A stretch of 64,000 nt of DNA from Metaphire vulgaris (taxonomy: Eukaryota > Annelida > Clitellata > Crassiclitellata > Megascolecidae), in contig CM030833.1 in the NCBI GenBank assembly GCA_018105865.1, positions 8,635,881 to 8,699,880 on the forward strand, given 5' to 3'. Positions within the stretch are counted from its first letter, which is position 1. Each line of letters begins with the position of its first letter. Positions 10,900-21,335 of this stretch are shown here, piece after piece. The position numbers and the translations under genes were made by a program. A model generated the notes under the pieces. It was given only the letters and a program-made list of their open reading frames with translations. It was not told where the DNA came from and made no database searches.

Positions 10900-11082
10900 C
10901 TTGTAACAGGCCCGTACGAAGTGGGGGTTCAGCTGCACATATCTCAGATTACCAAATATCCTTTTAATTCAGCCACTTCTCACGTGGTTGCTGGCGCTTT
11001 ATTTTTTATTATCACTGCTGATTATTGATCATTAGCGTTTATGTTTTGCAGAATTACATTATAGTGAACTGTTTAAATCCAG

Positions 11083-11223
11083 TTATTCAGATTTCGCCAC
11101 AAAGTTGATGTTCATGTTGGAGATGCATTCTTTTCGCCTTGAGGAGCTGATCAGTGATAGAACTAGAGAAACAAACGTCGAAAGACAAAGAGCGGCATCG
11201 CTACTATATAGCCTACTACCTCA
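11083..11223 (+). CDS. Receptor guanylate cyclase exon: signalling helix / dimerisation linker
   Basis: The segment between the kinase-homology and cyclase domains of membrane guanylate cyclases is a coiled-coil linker. In family members it reads like NLEELVEERT...KAEALLYQLLP. This exon encodes KLMFMLEMHSFRLEELISDR, then TRETNVERQRAASLLYSLLP, which fits that pattern closely. The acceptor is taken as tccag before 11083, giving 1 base plus 46 codons plus 2 bases. That start keeps the phase left by the exon ending at 2975. The alternative acceptor at 11090 would break the phase. The donor is CA|GTAAGTATG at 11224, a near-perfect consensus. The two leftover bases (CA) join the first base of the exon at 34304 to give a glutamine codon. 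Confidence 0.85.
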
Positions 11224-12069
11224 GTAAGTATGTCGAAGTCTCTTCTGATTCGTAGATCAACGTCCTTTACGTCTTAACCGGTCTTCTCACCAACCTGCAG
11301 AGGAGTGCGCAAGGTATTCTCGGGGCTAACGGAGAAAACCATAAAATTTAAGAGGCCTTTGATCGCACCCTATAGAGACAAAAAAACATACAACAAAAAA
11401 CAAAATCAGGACAACAGCTCGACATGAGAGCTTTTTCTTGTTTGTCAAGACTTTTACGCACAAGTTGTGGTATGAGTCAAAAAGTGGTGTGAGAATTTTT
11501 AGAACGTAACTGCAGAATAGACATAAAAGTACGTTAAACACGCGTCATTTCAACCAAATTCGCTTTGTTCAGGCTATGTATTGCGCATCACTTAGCCCTG
11601 GGAGTGATGATAACCAGTCTTGAACCTACGATCTCATCTCCCTAGCCCCCATGCCCACGAGGGATCTAAACAGGGCTGTCGAACAAAAATTCCTGACAGT
11701 GGCAACACCACTCGCCAGCATATATCCTGTGGATTCGTCTTTATTCAATTGACGCAGGCGAGGCGCAGGGTAGACATTCAATGGCAAAGATGTAATATCT
11801 GGTCTGGCCGTGAAACTGTAACATAGCCACAACTGTAGATCAGGGAGAAAGAAACTCCAACTTCAAACCCGAACAAGACGGGCCCGCTGAGCCCTGGAAG
11901 GCAACAGTCCCATAAGAAGACAACTCTTAACAAATTACATGACAATTGCGTCGAGGAAGGCAAAGGAAAACCAACTCGAATACATTCCTCTTGAAAAGCT
12001 TGATGACATGAAATTCCGAACTGACCGCGATAATGGCGTCAATGGGATTCACCGACTAACAGCAACCTG
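11224..12069. other. Intronic sequence between cyclase exon and MULE gene
   Basis: No confident feature. The short open frames on both strands at 11620-11963 overlap each other and show no family resemblance. A GTAGGTTCAAGACT stretch (- strand, about 11615-11630) is only vaguely like a tRNA B-box, and I do not call a SINE. Confidence 0.5.
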
Positions 12070-13446
12070 TTAAATAAAGCATGCTCTTGCTTCTGGGCAA
12101 GAACATGCACCAGCAGCAACATCAACCTCATACAAAAAATGACTATCATGCTGACTAGGCACCAGGTAAGTAATACCCGAAGATGATGTGACCACCTGGA
12201 TATCATTTTTGTCCGTTATGTAGCTGCAACTTGCTAATAGTTTCTCCAACAGCATGTGATACATAGTGACACGGCCATTGGCAAAACGCTCCAATCGCTT
12301 CCGGTAAAACTGTTCCATAACAACCACGACAAAGTCCACAATAGCAGAAGCATTGTATGCTTTGCAGCGGGTGAGAATGTTATCCTTGAACAACCTAACT
12401 GTAATTTCAGCATAATTGTTGGTGTGATGTCCACGAAGCTCAGGAATGTTACACCATACTTCACGCCTGCACCACAATGAACCAACGTATTGCTGAAATC
12501 TCTGGGAACTTTTTCCTATGTGTAAAAGTTCCACGAAAAGCTGCTCTGCCTCCATACGGTCAGCTGAATAAAGGACAGCTCTAAATCCCTGCATAAGCAT
12601 TTTGCGATCATCTTTACATATGTCGTTCTTCAAGTCCCAAAGCCACCTCCAGACTGCTTGCAAGACATGAAAGTGACACAGCAGGAGTCGAGCATGGGGC
12701 CACACTTCTTCAAGAGCAGATCTCTCAGCGGCCGAGTCATCTGTTATTAAAGAGGAGGGACAGCCTCTACCATTAAATCCTCTGCATCCAAGAAGATTGT
12801 TCAGGGACGAGAAACCAGCAACATACTGTTCCCTACTTTGACCAGCAGTTATTATTACTCCAGCTGGAACAGCGCCATAGGGTGATAGCACAAGAACAAA
12901 GGTTATGACATGATTATCAGCATCACATGACGCTGTCGAGTCAACAAAGGCAACTTCTGACGCAGAAGGCAACTGATGTGCACGCTGCATAATAGGAGTA
13001 AGAATTGCTATTATTAAAGGTTCACGAGAAATGGAGACAAGTGAACCACTTGCCATGTACTCAGCCACTTTCTCCTCTAGAACCTGAAACATGCCGACTC
13101 CAGTTCGATCTCCAAAGTTCAATTGCCTCCACAATGAGTACCAGTAGTATATGGTAGATGCCTTTGGATTTAATGCCGCATCAGCTCGGATCATAGCAGC
13201 AGATTCATCACAATTTAGTCCCATTTCCAGTTGGTTCAAATGATATTCTGCAGCTGAGGCAGTAGACAAACCTTGATCAAAATATCCATAAAACGTTTCA
13301 CGAATGGCAGGGTCAATTTTGCGAAAGGAAAGAGCATCGGCATTGTTGATCCCATGGTTGTGATTATATTCAACTGTCACTTCAGCTGGCATCCCATCAT
13401 GAACCCAATGGTAGCGTCGTCTTGCATCACATGTGTCTTTCCTTAT
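12070..13446 (-). CDS. MULE-type transposase, exon 3 (catalytic DDE domain and start of SWIM finger)
   Basis: This is the main exon of a Mutator-like transposase gene of about 567 codons, assembled from 17290-17164, 16517-16318 and 13446-12070. It encodes residues about 110-567. The catalytic triad fits MULE order: D at about 278 (in AFVDSTASC), D at about 345 (in SLITDDSAAER) and E at about 456 (in HHTNNYAEITVR). LLLCHFHVLQAVWRW follows the second D, as in the family. The C-terminus begins a SWIM zinc finger (ACSCPEARA, about 558), but a stop follows at once. The CxH half is therefore missing, or lies in an unrecognised further exon. The acceptor is tactttcag before 13446. The frame is open throughout, unlike nearly every other element here. 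It is either a young autonomous element or a host-retained gene. Confidence 0.88.
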   Translation of the reverse strand: MRKDTCDARRRYHWVHDGMPAEVTVEYNHNHGINNADALSFRKIDPAIRETFYGYFDQGLSTASAAEYHLNQLEMGLNCDESAAMIRADAALNPKASTIYYWYSLWRQLNFGDRTGVGMFQVLEEKVAEYMASGSLVSISREPLIIAILTPIMQRAHQLPSASEVAFVDSTASCDADNHVITFVLVLSPYGAVPAGVIITAGQSREQYVAGFSSLNNLLGCRGFNGRGCPSSLITDDSAAERSALEEVWPHARLLLCHFHVLQAVWRWLWDLKNDICKDDRKMLMQGFRAVLYSADRMEAEQLFVELLHIGKSSQRFQQYVGSLWCRREVWCNIPELRGHHTNNYAEITVRLFKDNILTRCKAYNASAIVDFVVVVMEQFYRKRLERFANGRVTMYHMLLEKLLASCSYITDKNDIQVVTSSSGITYLVPSQHDSHFLYEVDVAAGACSCPEARACFI

Positions 13447-13862
13447 CTGAAAGTAGCAAAACGTTTTACATAATTGTTTGAATCCTTCTATTAAATTTAT
13501 TGAAAGTACTTATATTTCCGATTGTAGGATTTTTATTAAATATTTCATAAAGTTTAATTTGAGTTTTACGTGATTTAAATAAGGCGGGTCATCCATTGTT
13601 TTTAAATTTATTAGCAGTTGTCTTACTGATCAATGGAAAAGATTCATTATATATTTTATAAAGGTTTTCAAGAAGATATCATAGGCAAGCTCAGTTTCAA
13701 TTTGTTAACCTTTCATTAATAAAAAAAGGTTAGAGAATTGATTGGAGTTTTCGTGAGAGTCTAGCCTTCCTTAGGACTTCACTCTTTTTGGCAATTGGAA
13801 AAAAATAACCATTATTTGAGATGTAGTTTTTATGTCTTGGGTTGTTTGGTAAGATATACATA

Positions 13863-16246
13863 ACACTGGTCAACAAATTTTATGCAAGTTTTTGTTTCTT
13901 CTACAAATTTTTTTGAAACTAATAGATTTTGACTTGCTGAACACAAATATGTAATTAGAATTTCTGTATCACGTAAGGTTTTTAAGAAATCGACAATTTA
14001 GCATTTAGTATTGTAACGTCTTCTGCAACATAATCCTACAGAAGGATCTAGGCAATAATGACAAGACATGAGAAAATTAGAAATGTTTTGCTGTAGATTT
14101 TCGTTTGTAGTCACTGTCCTGTGCTTCACGTATCAGTGACCAACAGTAGTCTCCGAGCATAGACGGACTCCACTTTCCCTGGTAGCGTTTCTCGATGCTG
14201 GCAATGTCTTTGTGAAATCTTTCACCATGTTCATCACTGACGGCGCCGAGATTGTCCGGGAAGAAGTCCAAGTGAGAACGAAGGAAGTGTATCTTCAGTG
14301 ACATGTTGCATTTCATTGCCTTGTAAGCTTGTAGCAGATTTCCAACTTGTTCAACATAGCTTGGCGCCTTGTAGTTGCCCAGAAAGTTAGCAACAACATC
14401 CCTGAAGGCTGTCCAGGCCACATGCTCGGCACCCTGCAGAAGGCCCTCAAAGTGACTGTCCTTGAGCATCTCTCAAATCTGTGGGCCAACAAAAACGCCT
14501 TCTTTTATTTTAGCATCACTGGTGCGTGGAAACCTCTGTCGTAAGTATGTAAAGGCTTCACTTTCTTTGTTCATTGCTTTGACAAAATTTTTCATTAACC
14601 CAAGTGTGATGTGCAAAGGTGGGAGATAAATGTTCTTCGGATCAACGAGAGGATCACGTTTAACGTTCTTCTGTCCTGGAACCAAGTCCCTGCGAGGTGG
14701 CCAGACCTTTCTCACATAATGTGAATCTCTAGCTCGGCTGTCCCACTCGCAAAGAAAGCAGCAGTACTTGGTGTAGCCTAGCTGCAGACCGAATAGAATT
14801 GCAGCAACTTTCAGATCTCCACATATATTCCAGTTGTATCTCGAGTATTCTATGTGTTTCAATAGCAGCTGCATGTTCTCATATGTTTCCTTCATGTAAG
14901 CAGCATGTCCAATGGGTACTGAAGGGTATGAATTGCCATTGTGCAGCAAAACAGCCTTTAAACTTAACAGCGAAGAGTCAACAAAAAGTCGCCATTCGGA
15001 TGGATTGTGCTTCGAGCCGAAAGCAGAAAGCAATCCATCAATGTCAATGCAAAAAGTAAGACTGTCGATTTTTTTGAAGAATCGAGTCCAGTCTTCATGC
15101 CGTTTACGAAATACTGAAATTTTTGTACCTGGAGAGAGCAGATTCCATCCTTGCAACCTAGATCCAAGCAATTCTGCTTGATTTTTGGCAAATCTTAGTA
15201 TCTGACCAGATCATTGAGCTCTGCCTAAGAAATCAAATGAGGATTGCTGGATGTCGATGGCTCAAACTCTGGGTCTTCCGTAGCTGAATCATCAACTATC
15301 TGCAGCATTTCATCTGTCTCTGCATGCTCGTCCTCGTCCTCCAGTGTCCAAAACTCGGGGACGTTGGAACAGGAAGACTCTCGTCGTGTGGAACTGGTCT
15401 CATTGCCGAGGCAAGGTTAGGATACTCAATATACTTCCTATTCTTTGAAGGAATTTTCCTGTAACATTCGTCATGCAGAAATAGCAACATGATTATTCTG
15501 CTCCCTCCATATAATTGGTATGGCGAATGACATGAATGGACGCTTACCTGCCAGCCAAGCTCGCAGACTGGTAGTACAAGATGAACAACATATATGAGGT
15601 GCCCATACTTTGTCCTGGTCGCCAATTTTGCAACCAAAGTATAACTCATATCCTTTCTTTATGATTGCTGTCATACTCCGCTTCTGTGATTTCAACGTAA
15701 ACTCTCCATAGATGTAGCAGAACGTGTCACTGCTATTGCGACATCGACGCGACATTTCAGAAACTTTAATTAAATTAGTTAATATATTTAATTCACAGCC
15801 TTTAACTAAACAGTTATATCTCATCAAATAGAAAGACTGCAGCTGCTTCCTAGTGCTGCTTGGTATTTATATAGGACTGCGTAATTATAGCAACAATACA
15901 TGCTAGGCATGTAGTCTTGAAGACAGGTTTGTTCGCGTCTGGGCATGTCTGGACATGCCTAATTATAATAATTTTCAAAATCCATGTAGTTAAGTGAGCC
16001 AGCAGTGCATATTACATCTGTTATGGCGGTCACAAAAGATTCTTGCCTAACCTGAATACCCATAACTCAGATAACTCTCGAAACCCACGATTTTAAAATT
16101 CTTATAATTTTAAAATTTTAAATCAGCTTTTTCTCAAAAAACTTACGTGATAGGAAAATTTCAAAATTATTCCTGTAATCAGCATGACAAAATCTACCTG
16201 GAACACCAGAAATTGCACAGGAAACAAAAACCTTGTTGACCAGTGT
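13863..16246 (-). mobile_element. 2.4-kb TIR DNA transposon nested in the MULE intron
   Basis: The termini are inverted repeats beginning ACACTGGTCAACAA. The left copy is at 13863-13876. The right copy is the reverse complement ending at 16246. A GTTTTTGTTTC stretch near each end adds further similarity. The bases ATA flank both ends, possibly a 3-bp target-site duplication. The element lies wholly inside MULE intron 2 (13447-16317) and carries one decayed gene on the - strand. Confidence 0.75.
14077..15755 (-). pseudogene. Decayed transposon protein, family recognised but unassigned
   Basis: From the N-terminus there is a cysteine-bearing domain (FCYIYGEF..., then YFGCKIGDQDKVWAPHICC, then SLRAWLAGKRPFMSFAIP). 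A linker follows (RKYIEYPNLASAMRPVPHDE, then a highly acidic stretch). Then come LLGSRLQGWNLLSPGT, EWRLFVDSSLLSLKAVLLHN, ICGDLKVAAILFGLQLGYTK, CFLCEWDSRARDSHYV, LPPLHITLGLMKNFVKAM, FLRSHLDFFPDNLG and GERFHKDI. This order matches a protein I recall as repetitive in arthropod and cnidarian genomes. I know no assigned reaction. It is broken by an in-frame TAG at about 15228, by a TGA within PQI*EMLKD (about 14473) and by several frameshifts between about 15190 and 15490. Both stops are one substitution away from CAG and CGA. Confidence 0.75.
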
Positions 16247-16317
16247 ATAATTTAGTACGGCATGATGATTATGATGATGATTATGAATATAGGGAAAAGT
16301 ACAGCACTAAGACGTAC

Positions 16318-16517
16318 TTTAATGGCTATTTTTGCTGGACAATCACAGTTCTTGTACCGGTGCTGTGATTTCAATCCTTTCTGAACGTTTTTTCGGAAAG
16401 TTGACATGTGACAGATGAAATCTTTCCTCTGTTGCAATTTCAAATTAGCATAGGTTCGGTGTACATTCCAGTTTGACCGAGTCTCCTTAGAGAAATCTTG
16501 AATCCAGGTAGATACAT
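16318..16517 (-). CDS. MULE-type transposase, exon 2
   Basis: The exon encodes VSTWIQDFSKETRSNWNVHR, then KDFICHMSTFRKNVQKG and RYKNCDCPAKIAIK. This is the N-terminal zinc-binding-like region that precedes the catalytic domain in this MULE family (DFSK...W...C.H...C.A pattern). The acceptor is tttttataacag before 16517. The donor is AAA|GTACGT at 16317. It has 2 bases plus 66 codons and ends in phase 0, joining exon 3 to give CPAKIAIK-IRKDTCDARR without a gap. Confidence 0.85.
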
Positions 16518-17163
16518 CTGTTATAAAAATAAACAACAGTGAAATAGCCAACATTGTGTGGCCTATATGCTTGTACTTTACAATTCTCTTTTCCAGTAAT
16601 CCCACAATCTCCCTCTTAAATCTCAACCTTGAACAAATCATCAAAATATTTGACTAACTAGCTAAAGACTGACTGATATGGCCTATATGTCTAACCCTCA
16701 ACTGTCTATACTCTAGCACTGTCGATTGATCATGAAGTTCAATGCAGCTGGTGCTATATACAGCAGCACAGAATTTGTTTCACGATAAAACAGTATGTTC
16801 GAACCTTAGGACACCACATGAAACCGCTTAAGGAACGGGTTGCGACATACAAACAACGATTTTGTAGTGCAAAAGTACAAAATAAAATATACATGGCATG
16901 AAAAATAAAAAATACATGGCATGAATTGAACGAGAACGCCTTGATGGTTATTAGTGTAGGCTATTAAATAGCATTGGCGAATATCTAAAGGGCATAGAAC
17001 GTTTTCCTCCTTCTTTCGTCGTATTTTAAAACCCCTGAGGCACACAAGGTCAGCGAGATGGATTTCTAACGTTCGCATTCTCGCTGGCATGTGCATTCGG
17101 GGATGACTTTTAGGCCGTTGGCCTAAAATATCGCGCTAGAAAATGTTATTATTTGTACATTAC
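16518..17163 (-). other. MULE intron 1
   Basis: A 646-bp intron between donor G|GTAATG (17163) and acceptor ataacag (16518). The open frames inside it show no similarity I recognise. Confidence 0.65.
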
Positions 17164-17290
17164 CTTCCATGTTTTTAATACTCGCGTAGAACACTGCTCG
17201 GTAATTTACTCCATTGTCAAGATCTGTGTATTCCTTCAGGCGATACGTAAAAGTCTTGGGCAAACTTTCCAAAAATTTATCTCCGTCCAT
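17164..17290 (-). CDS. MULE-type transposase, exon 1
   Basis: The ATG at 17290 starts MDGDKFLESLPKTFTYRLKE, continuing to NGVNYRAVFYASIKNME plus one base G before the donor GTAATG. The TYRLKEY...NYRAVFYASI pattern is the N-terminus of this MULE transposase family. Adding the single G to exon 2's AT gives an aspartate codon, so the phase is conserved. An in-frame ATG 36 bp upstream (17326) would add MLKLNKYYYYLR. I prefer 17290 because family resemblance starts there. Confidence 0.8.
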
Positions 17291-17654
17291 TCTCAAGTAA
17301 TAATAATATTTATTTAATTTCAACAAGAAAGTTCAAGTAAACAAATGCAATGGCGAAAAGAATCTTATTAATACGCATAAGCCTAGCCGACTTATTGATA
17401 ATTTGTTAACCGACATTCTATTAGCTGTCATTACCTGCATTAGCAAATTAATGTTACAATTTCGAAAAATGCGAACGGGGTATGATACCAACTGATATAC
17501 ATTATGGCTAAAAAAGATAGAATAGTGTCAAGAATGCCCATACCATACCAGGATCAGATGCAGATACCGATAATGACTTGGTGATAATTAAAATGGATAA
17601 TACAACCATTAATAAACTTTATAATTAAAATAGACCTCACAACCAGAAATGGAT
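17291..17654. other. Upstream flank of the MULE gene
   Basis: No coding sequence is recognised. The MULE promoter and terminal inverted repeat should lie here or beyond, but I could not define them. Confidence 0.4.
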
Positions 17655-18222
17655 TTTAAAGATAAAGAAAGTTAAAGGACCTAAACTATTAGAGGAGGAA
17701 ATAATAGAGACAATCAAAGAACTGAAGAACAACAGGACTATGGGAGTTGATGAAATACTGGTTGAGATGCTTTTAAATGTCTGGGAGAGGGATCAACAAC
17801 AGAATTCGTTGAGATATGCCAATAGATTCATATAAGACTTGGTAAAGGCCAAAAGACTGCAAAAAAATCCACATTGATACCTTTAAGAGAGAAAATGCAT
17901 AATACTGTAAAAGACTTTCGAACAATAAGCCTAATTTGTCATGCAGCAAATATCATGTTAGAAGTGCTGAAGAAACGAATTGAGTCACGAGCAGAGGTTC
18001 AAAATTTTATGGGAGATGATCAATTTGAATTCCGGAGGGAAGAGGCACGAGAGATGCCATCGGTCTGATGAGAGTCATAAATGAGAGAAACATTGAACGC
18101 GGGAGAGATGTGTATGTATGTTTTGTGGTTCCTACGAAAAGCCATTCGATAGAATACAGTGGTCTAAACTATCAAAAGCACTCAAAAGACTAGGAACTGA
18201 ATGGAGGCACATGACACATGTA
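17655..18222 (+). mobile_element. RTE-like LINE relic, RT fingers/palm
   Basis: Degenerate RT sequence: EIIETIKELKNNRTMGVDEI (finger), DFRTISLICHAANIMLEVLK, then DDQFEFRREEAREM, corresponding to the usual QFGFRKGRGTRD, and a broken FDYEKAFDRI segment near 18120-18160. Several stops. It is interrupted at 18222 by a LINE-A copy. Confidence 0.75.
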
Positions 18223-18600
18223 AAAGTAAGTAAGTAAAATCTCGTAGATTTATGTAGCGCCTTGGAAGACAGCACAACAGTTGCTGCGTATTCGTAAAGC
18301 TCCGCCTTTCTTAAAATAGCTATGGGAAAGATATATGATCAGCCAGGCAATAGTCAAAATCCGAAGGGCAGCGAAGCTTAGTTGTTACAGCTTTGGAGAA
18401 AATGATTTTTAGAAAAAGGAAGGATTTAAGAAACTTAGACCTTCAGACTGGAGAAGATAATGCAGGAATTATAGGAGATGAGGATTCATATTTGATTGTT
18501 TGAAAGTGTCCAAGTCTGCGGATGTAAGCTGGAATCGAGCTCCAAAGTTCAGGTGCGCCTATGAGAAGGCACGGTTGCGAATTTTCAGGGATGACTGATA
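18223..18600 (-). mobile_element. LINE-A 3' end inserted into the RTE relic
   Basis: Tail complement agtaagtaagtaaaatctcg at 18223. The UTR and the coding 3' end follow (ELWSSIPAYIRRLGHFQTIK region at about 18490-18550). The flanks catgacacatg (18212-18222) and catgacatgg (18602-18611) look like an imperfect target-site duplication. Confidence 0.75.
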
Positions 18601-18882
18601 CATGACATGGAACAAACAATACGGATTGGAAGCGATAATCAAGTAGCGTGCAGAGGAAGGTCAGTGGGGCGGCGGCCCCGGTCGCCGACAGATGAGGAGC
18701 AGATAGAAAGAGGGTCACGACACAAGCGCCTCACGACACAAGCGCCTCACGACAGAGGAGCAGAAAATCGTACCGGCCAATCACTGCAGTTTAATCACGA
18801 ATATAACCAGTGATTGCAGACGTTGTAGTGGATGAACTTGTAGAGTGCTAATTTATAATATAGAGACTTGTTCGATATATGC

Positions 18883-18985
18883 AAGTAAGTATGTAAGTAA
18901 GTCAAATCTTGTAAATTTCTAGTCCGCTTTCGAAAGCAGGTACCGTATGAGGCTGCTTATGCGCCTAATCTAACGTAGCAGAAGG
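18883..18985 (-). mobile_element. Short LINE-A-like tail fragment
   Basis: Begins gcaagtaagtatgtaagtaagtcaaatcttg and contains the ttatgcgcctaatct landmark also present near 37375. Severely truncated. Bases 18601-18882 before it are unassigned, apart from a short tandem cacgacacaagcgcct repeat at about 18716-18750. Confidence 0.55.
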
Positions 18986-19918
18986 TTATGGTCACCCGCC
19001 CCAAGCCGGGCAAGGTAAATTCCAGAGTTGCAGTGCGGAAGCAGGAAGAAGCTTAGACCCTGGCCCGCGGGCCAGATCAAGCCCGCGGGCCAGTTTCATC
19101 CGGCCCGCCACCGAGTTTGGGAAAATATAAATCTTAGCTACAGGGCCGGTTACTACCGTTATTTTATAGGACTATATTAGGACTAAGATGGTTATCAAAT
19201 TGCTTACTTATCCACACTTCACATGTTACAACAGTTATTAAACTTACTTATTTGCAGCTTATGACTAACCTACCCTACCCACACGCCCATAGCTGGCTTC
19301 AGTCGTTAAGCAAGCCTGCATAGACTCAAGCGTTCTCCTGCTATTATTCCTCCAAGGCTAATATAACCAGTTTTGGAGTTGCCGGGGGTCTTGAACACCC
19401 CAGCTAACTTTGCAACCCTGACAAAAATCGCATATTGGGTACATGCAGTCTCTGTCATTCATTGAATTTCAGTCCTCAACCCCCCCAGCTCAAATTTCAC
19501 AATTCCAACACTGAACTGAACTAAGCACTCTCATTTCTTGTATCCGACTTGGCGTCACAAGCATTGCTATTGACATTGCTGGTATTGTTAGAGAAAACCC
19601 TTTTCCGCAGTGCTCGCGCTAGATTAGAAAGTCTTCATTCAATAGAATAGAATGGATCATCAGATTTAAATTGAACAAAATCAATCGAATGACTGTCACT
19701 AGTTTTACTAAGACACCGAGTCGGTAGAATACTTACTTACTTCCTACTTAATTTTAACGGGAATACTATGTTAAAAGGACAATATTATAGCACTATAGCT
19801 GTTTATAGCAGTTACCACCGAAGTGTTTTGTTATTTCTTGGTTAACATTTAGTCTTTTATTATATGTGGTCGTATAATTAATTTTATAGCAATTTTGTAT
19901 GGCATGCCATACATATAT
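18986..19918. other. Unassigned stretch with GC palindromes resembling a hAT-type end
   Basis: The palindrome tggcccgcgggcca (19052-19065) and a second cccgcgggcc copy (19082-19091) lie beside agaccctgg. The pattern recalls hAT-type non-autonomous ends, but no partner terminus was found. The rest has no recognised feature. Confidence 0.4.
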
Positions 19919-20170
19919 CATAATTGAATGGTTGGGTGGAATAAAGAGTCAAATGCAGTTACCACCTACATGGTCAAGGCTGTCAATTGAAGAGCCCAGA
20001 GGAATAAGAAATAAATCCAGTTACCCCATTAGTGGTGAAAATATAAGTTGAAGGGTCCGGTTAAATAAGAGAGTAAATGCAGTTACCTCTCTTATTGTTA
20101 TTAATACTTAAACCATTGGAGAGGGGTCGGATACGGTTACCTCTTTATTCCACCCAGCCATTCAATTATG
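19919..20170. mobile_element. MITE with 30-bp terminal inverted repeats
   Basis: The left end (19919-19948, cataattgaatgg...ataaagag) and right end (20141-20170) are reverse complements with one mismatch over 30 bp. The interior of about 190 bp repeats short aatgcagttacc motifs. Too short to encode a transposase. Confidence 0.75.
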
Positions 20171-20845
20171 TCACATATTTACTGCTTCAACTTGCTTGGC
20201 CCGCCAAGGGTCTTAGCTGAACATGTACATAGGTCCCTGTTTACTGATTGTCGGTGGCAGCTTCGTTCCTGTAATCGAGTCCAATTGGTTGTACTCCCGA
20301 CGTCAAAGACAGTGAAATTTGGGGAGAGATCTGTCACCCGGGAGAATTCCATCCTTTGGAACTCGCTACCCGACATTGTGACCAACGCGAATAGTCTTTA
20401 ATTGTTCACTACGAGACTAAAGACGCACTTGTTTAACATCTCTTTTAAGTGCAATGTGTACAGCGCTCTTGATCTTGGCATGCTATGACTACAGGGATGG
20501 CGAACCTTTTTTTGACCGCGTGCCATTAAATAAAATTTCAAGAAGATAAATTTTACCGCGTGCCAAGTAGCTGTACTAGCTGCGATACTAGTATAGTTAT
20601 ATATACCTAGTCATGCAGGTTTGTTGATCCGTTAATGAAATAAATAAGCAAGTCAGTAAATCACACATAGGCTATGTTTGTAATACAATTAATACAATAT
20701 TTCATTGATTTACATCAGAAAAAATAAATTATTCGTCTCAGCATCGCGTGCCACGCAAAATCGTCTCACGTGCCACTTTGGGCACGCGTGCCACGGGTTC
20801 GCCACCTCTGGACTATAGCGATATAAGTTGGCATATTGACTAGCT
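20171..20845 (+). mobile_element. LINE C-terminal fragment (B/C-like), split by a MITE
   Basis: Coding similarity runs through PTSKTVKFGERSVTRENSIL and LWNSLPDIVT to TTRLKTHLFNISF (about 20300-20445). The 3' UTR landmark cgctcttgatcttggcatgctat follows. It is interrupted by a 319-bp MITE at 20492 and resumes as tagcgatataa at 20816. Confidence 0.75.
20492..20810. mobile_element. hAT-like MITE inserted in the LINE 3' end
   Basis: The left terminus CAGGGATGGCGAACC and right terminus GGTTCGCCACCTCTG are inverted repeats with few mismatches. The interior has repeated gcgtgcca motifs. GACTA flanks both sides (20487-20491, 20811-20815), a shorter duplication than the 8 bp usual for hAT elements. 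Confidence 0.7.
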
Positions 20846-21335
20846 GACTAACTAAACAAACGCTCAGTCCTCTTAAACAAAAATTTTCCAACCCGAGCGA
20901 AACCTAAAATAGCGCCACGGGCAATCATTATCGGTGAGCAAATATGTAACATAAAAGACATGCTAAGTGAATTCAGTTCAGATGTTACTATTTAACAATC
21001 ATGATAAACGTTTACTACTTCCGACGGACGTACATCATAATCCTGGCCGGTATTAAGCCGAGTAAAAGAAACAGTTTAAATGCTGCCACTTAGTGCTTCA
21101 AGCAGATTCTTTGCTTTTGCTAAAGTTGATTTTCTATGCAGGCATTCTGTTGTTTTTCTCTTTTTTTGCGTTTAGTTGTAGATATTCTTTGCTTTACTGC
21201 CAATTTGTCTACTGGTTCTCTTGCTACATCATGCTGAACATCTGGTTGGTTCCTTTCATTGGCTATGGCAAAAGCATGAACTCTTTCCATCATTTGACAA
21301 ATGGAGGAATTGAAGATATGATCATTACCCATGTG
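20846..21335. other. Unassigned sequence
   Basis: T-rich on the + strand, with no recognised gene or repeat. Overlapping short frames at 21093-21446 and 21120-21332 appear to be chance. Confidence 0.4.

Noticed and set aside
11083..11223. Alternative acceptor at 11090 for the cyclase linker exon
   Set aside because: It would need a phase-1 partner, whereas the upstream exon ends in phase 2; the acceptor before 11083 keeps the frame.
11615..11640. tRNA-derived SINE promoter on the - strand
   Set aside because: A GGTTCAAGACT stretch resembles a B-box, but no matching A-box or repeated copies were seen.
19052..19091. Complete hAT element based on GGCCCGCGGGCC palindromes
   Set aside because: Only one terminus-like end was found; no partner repeat or target-site duplication could be located.
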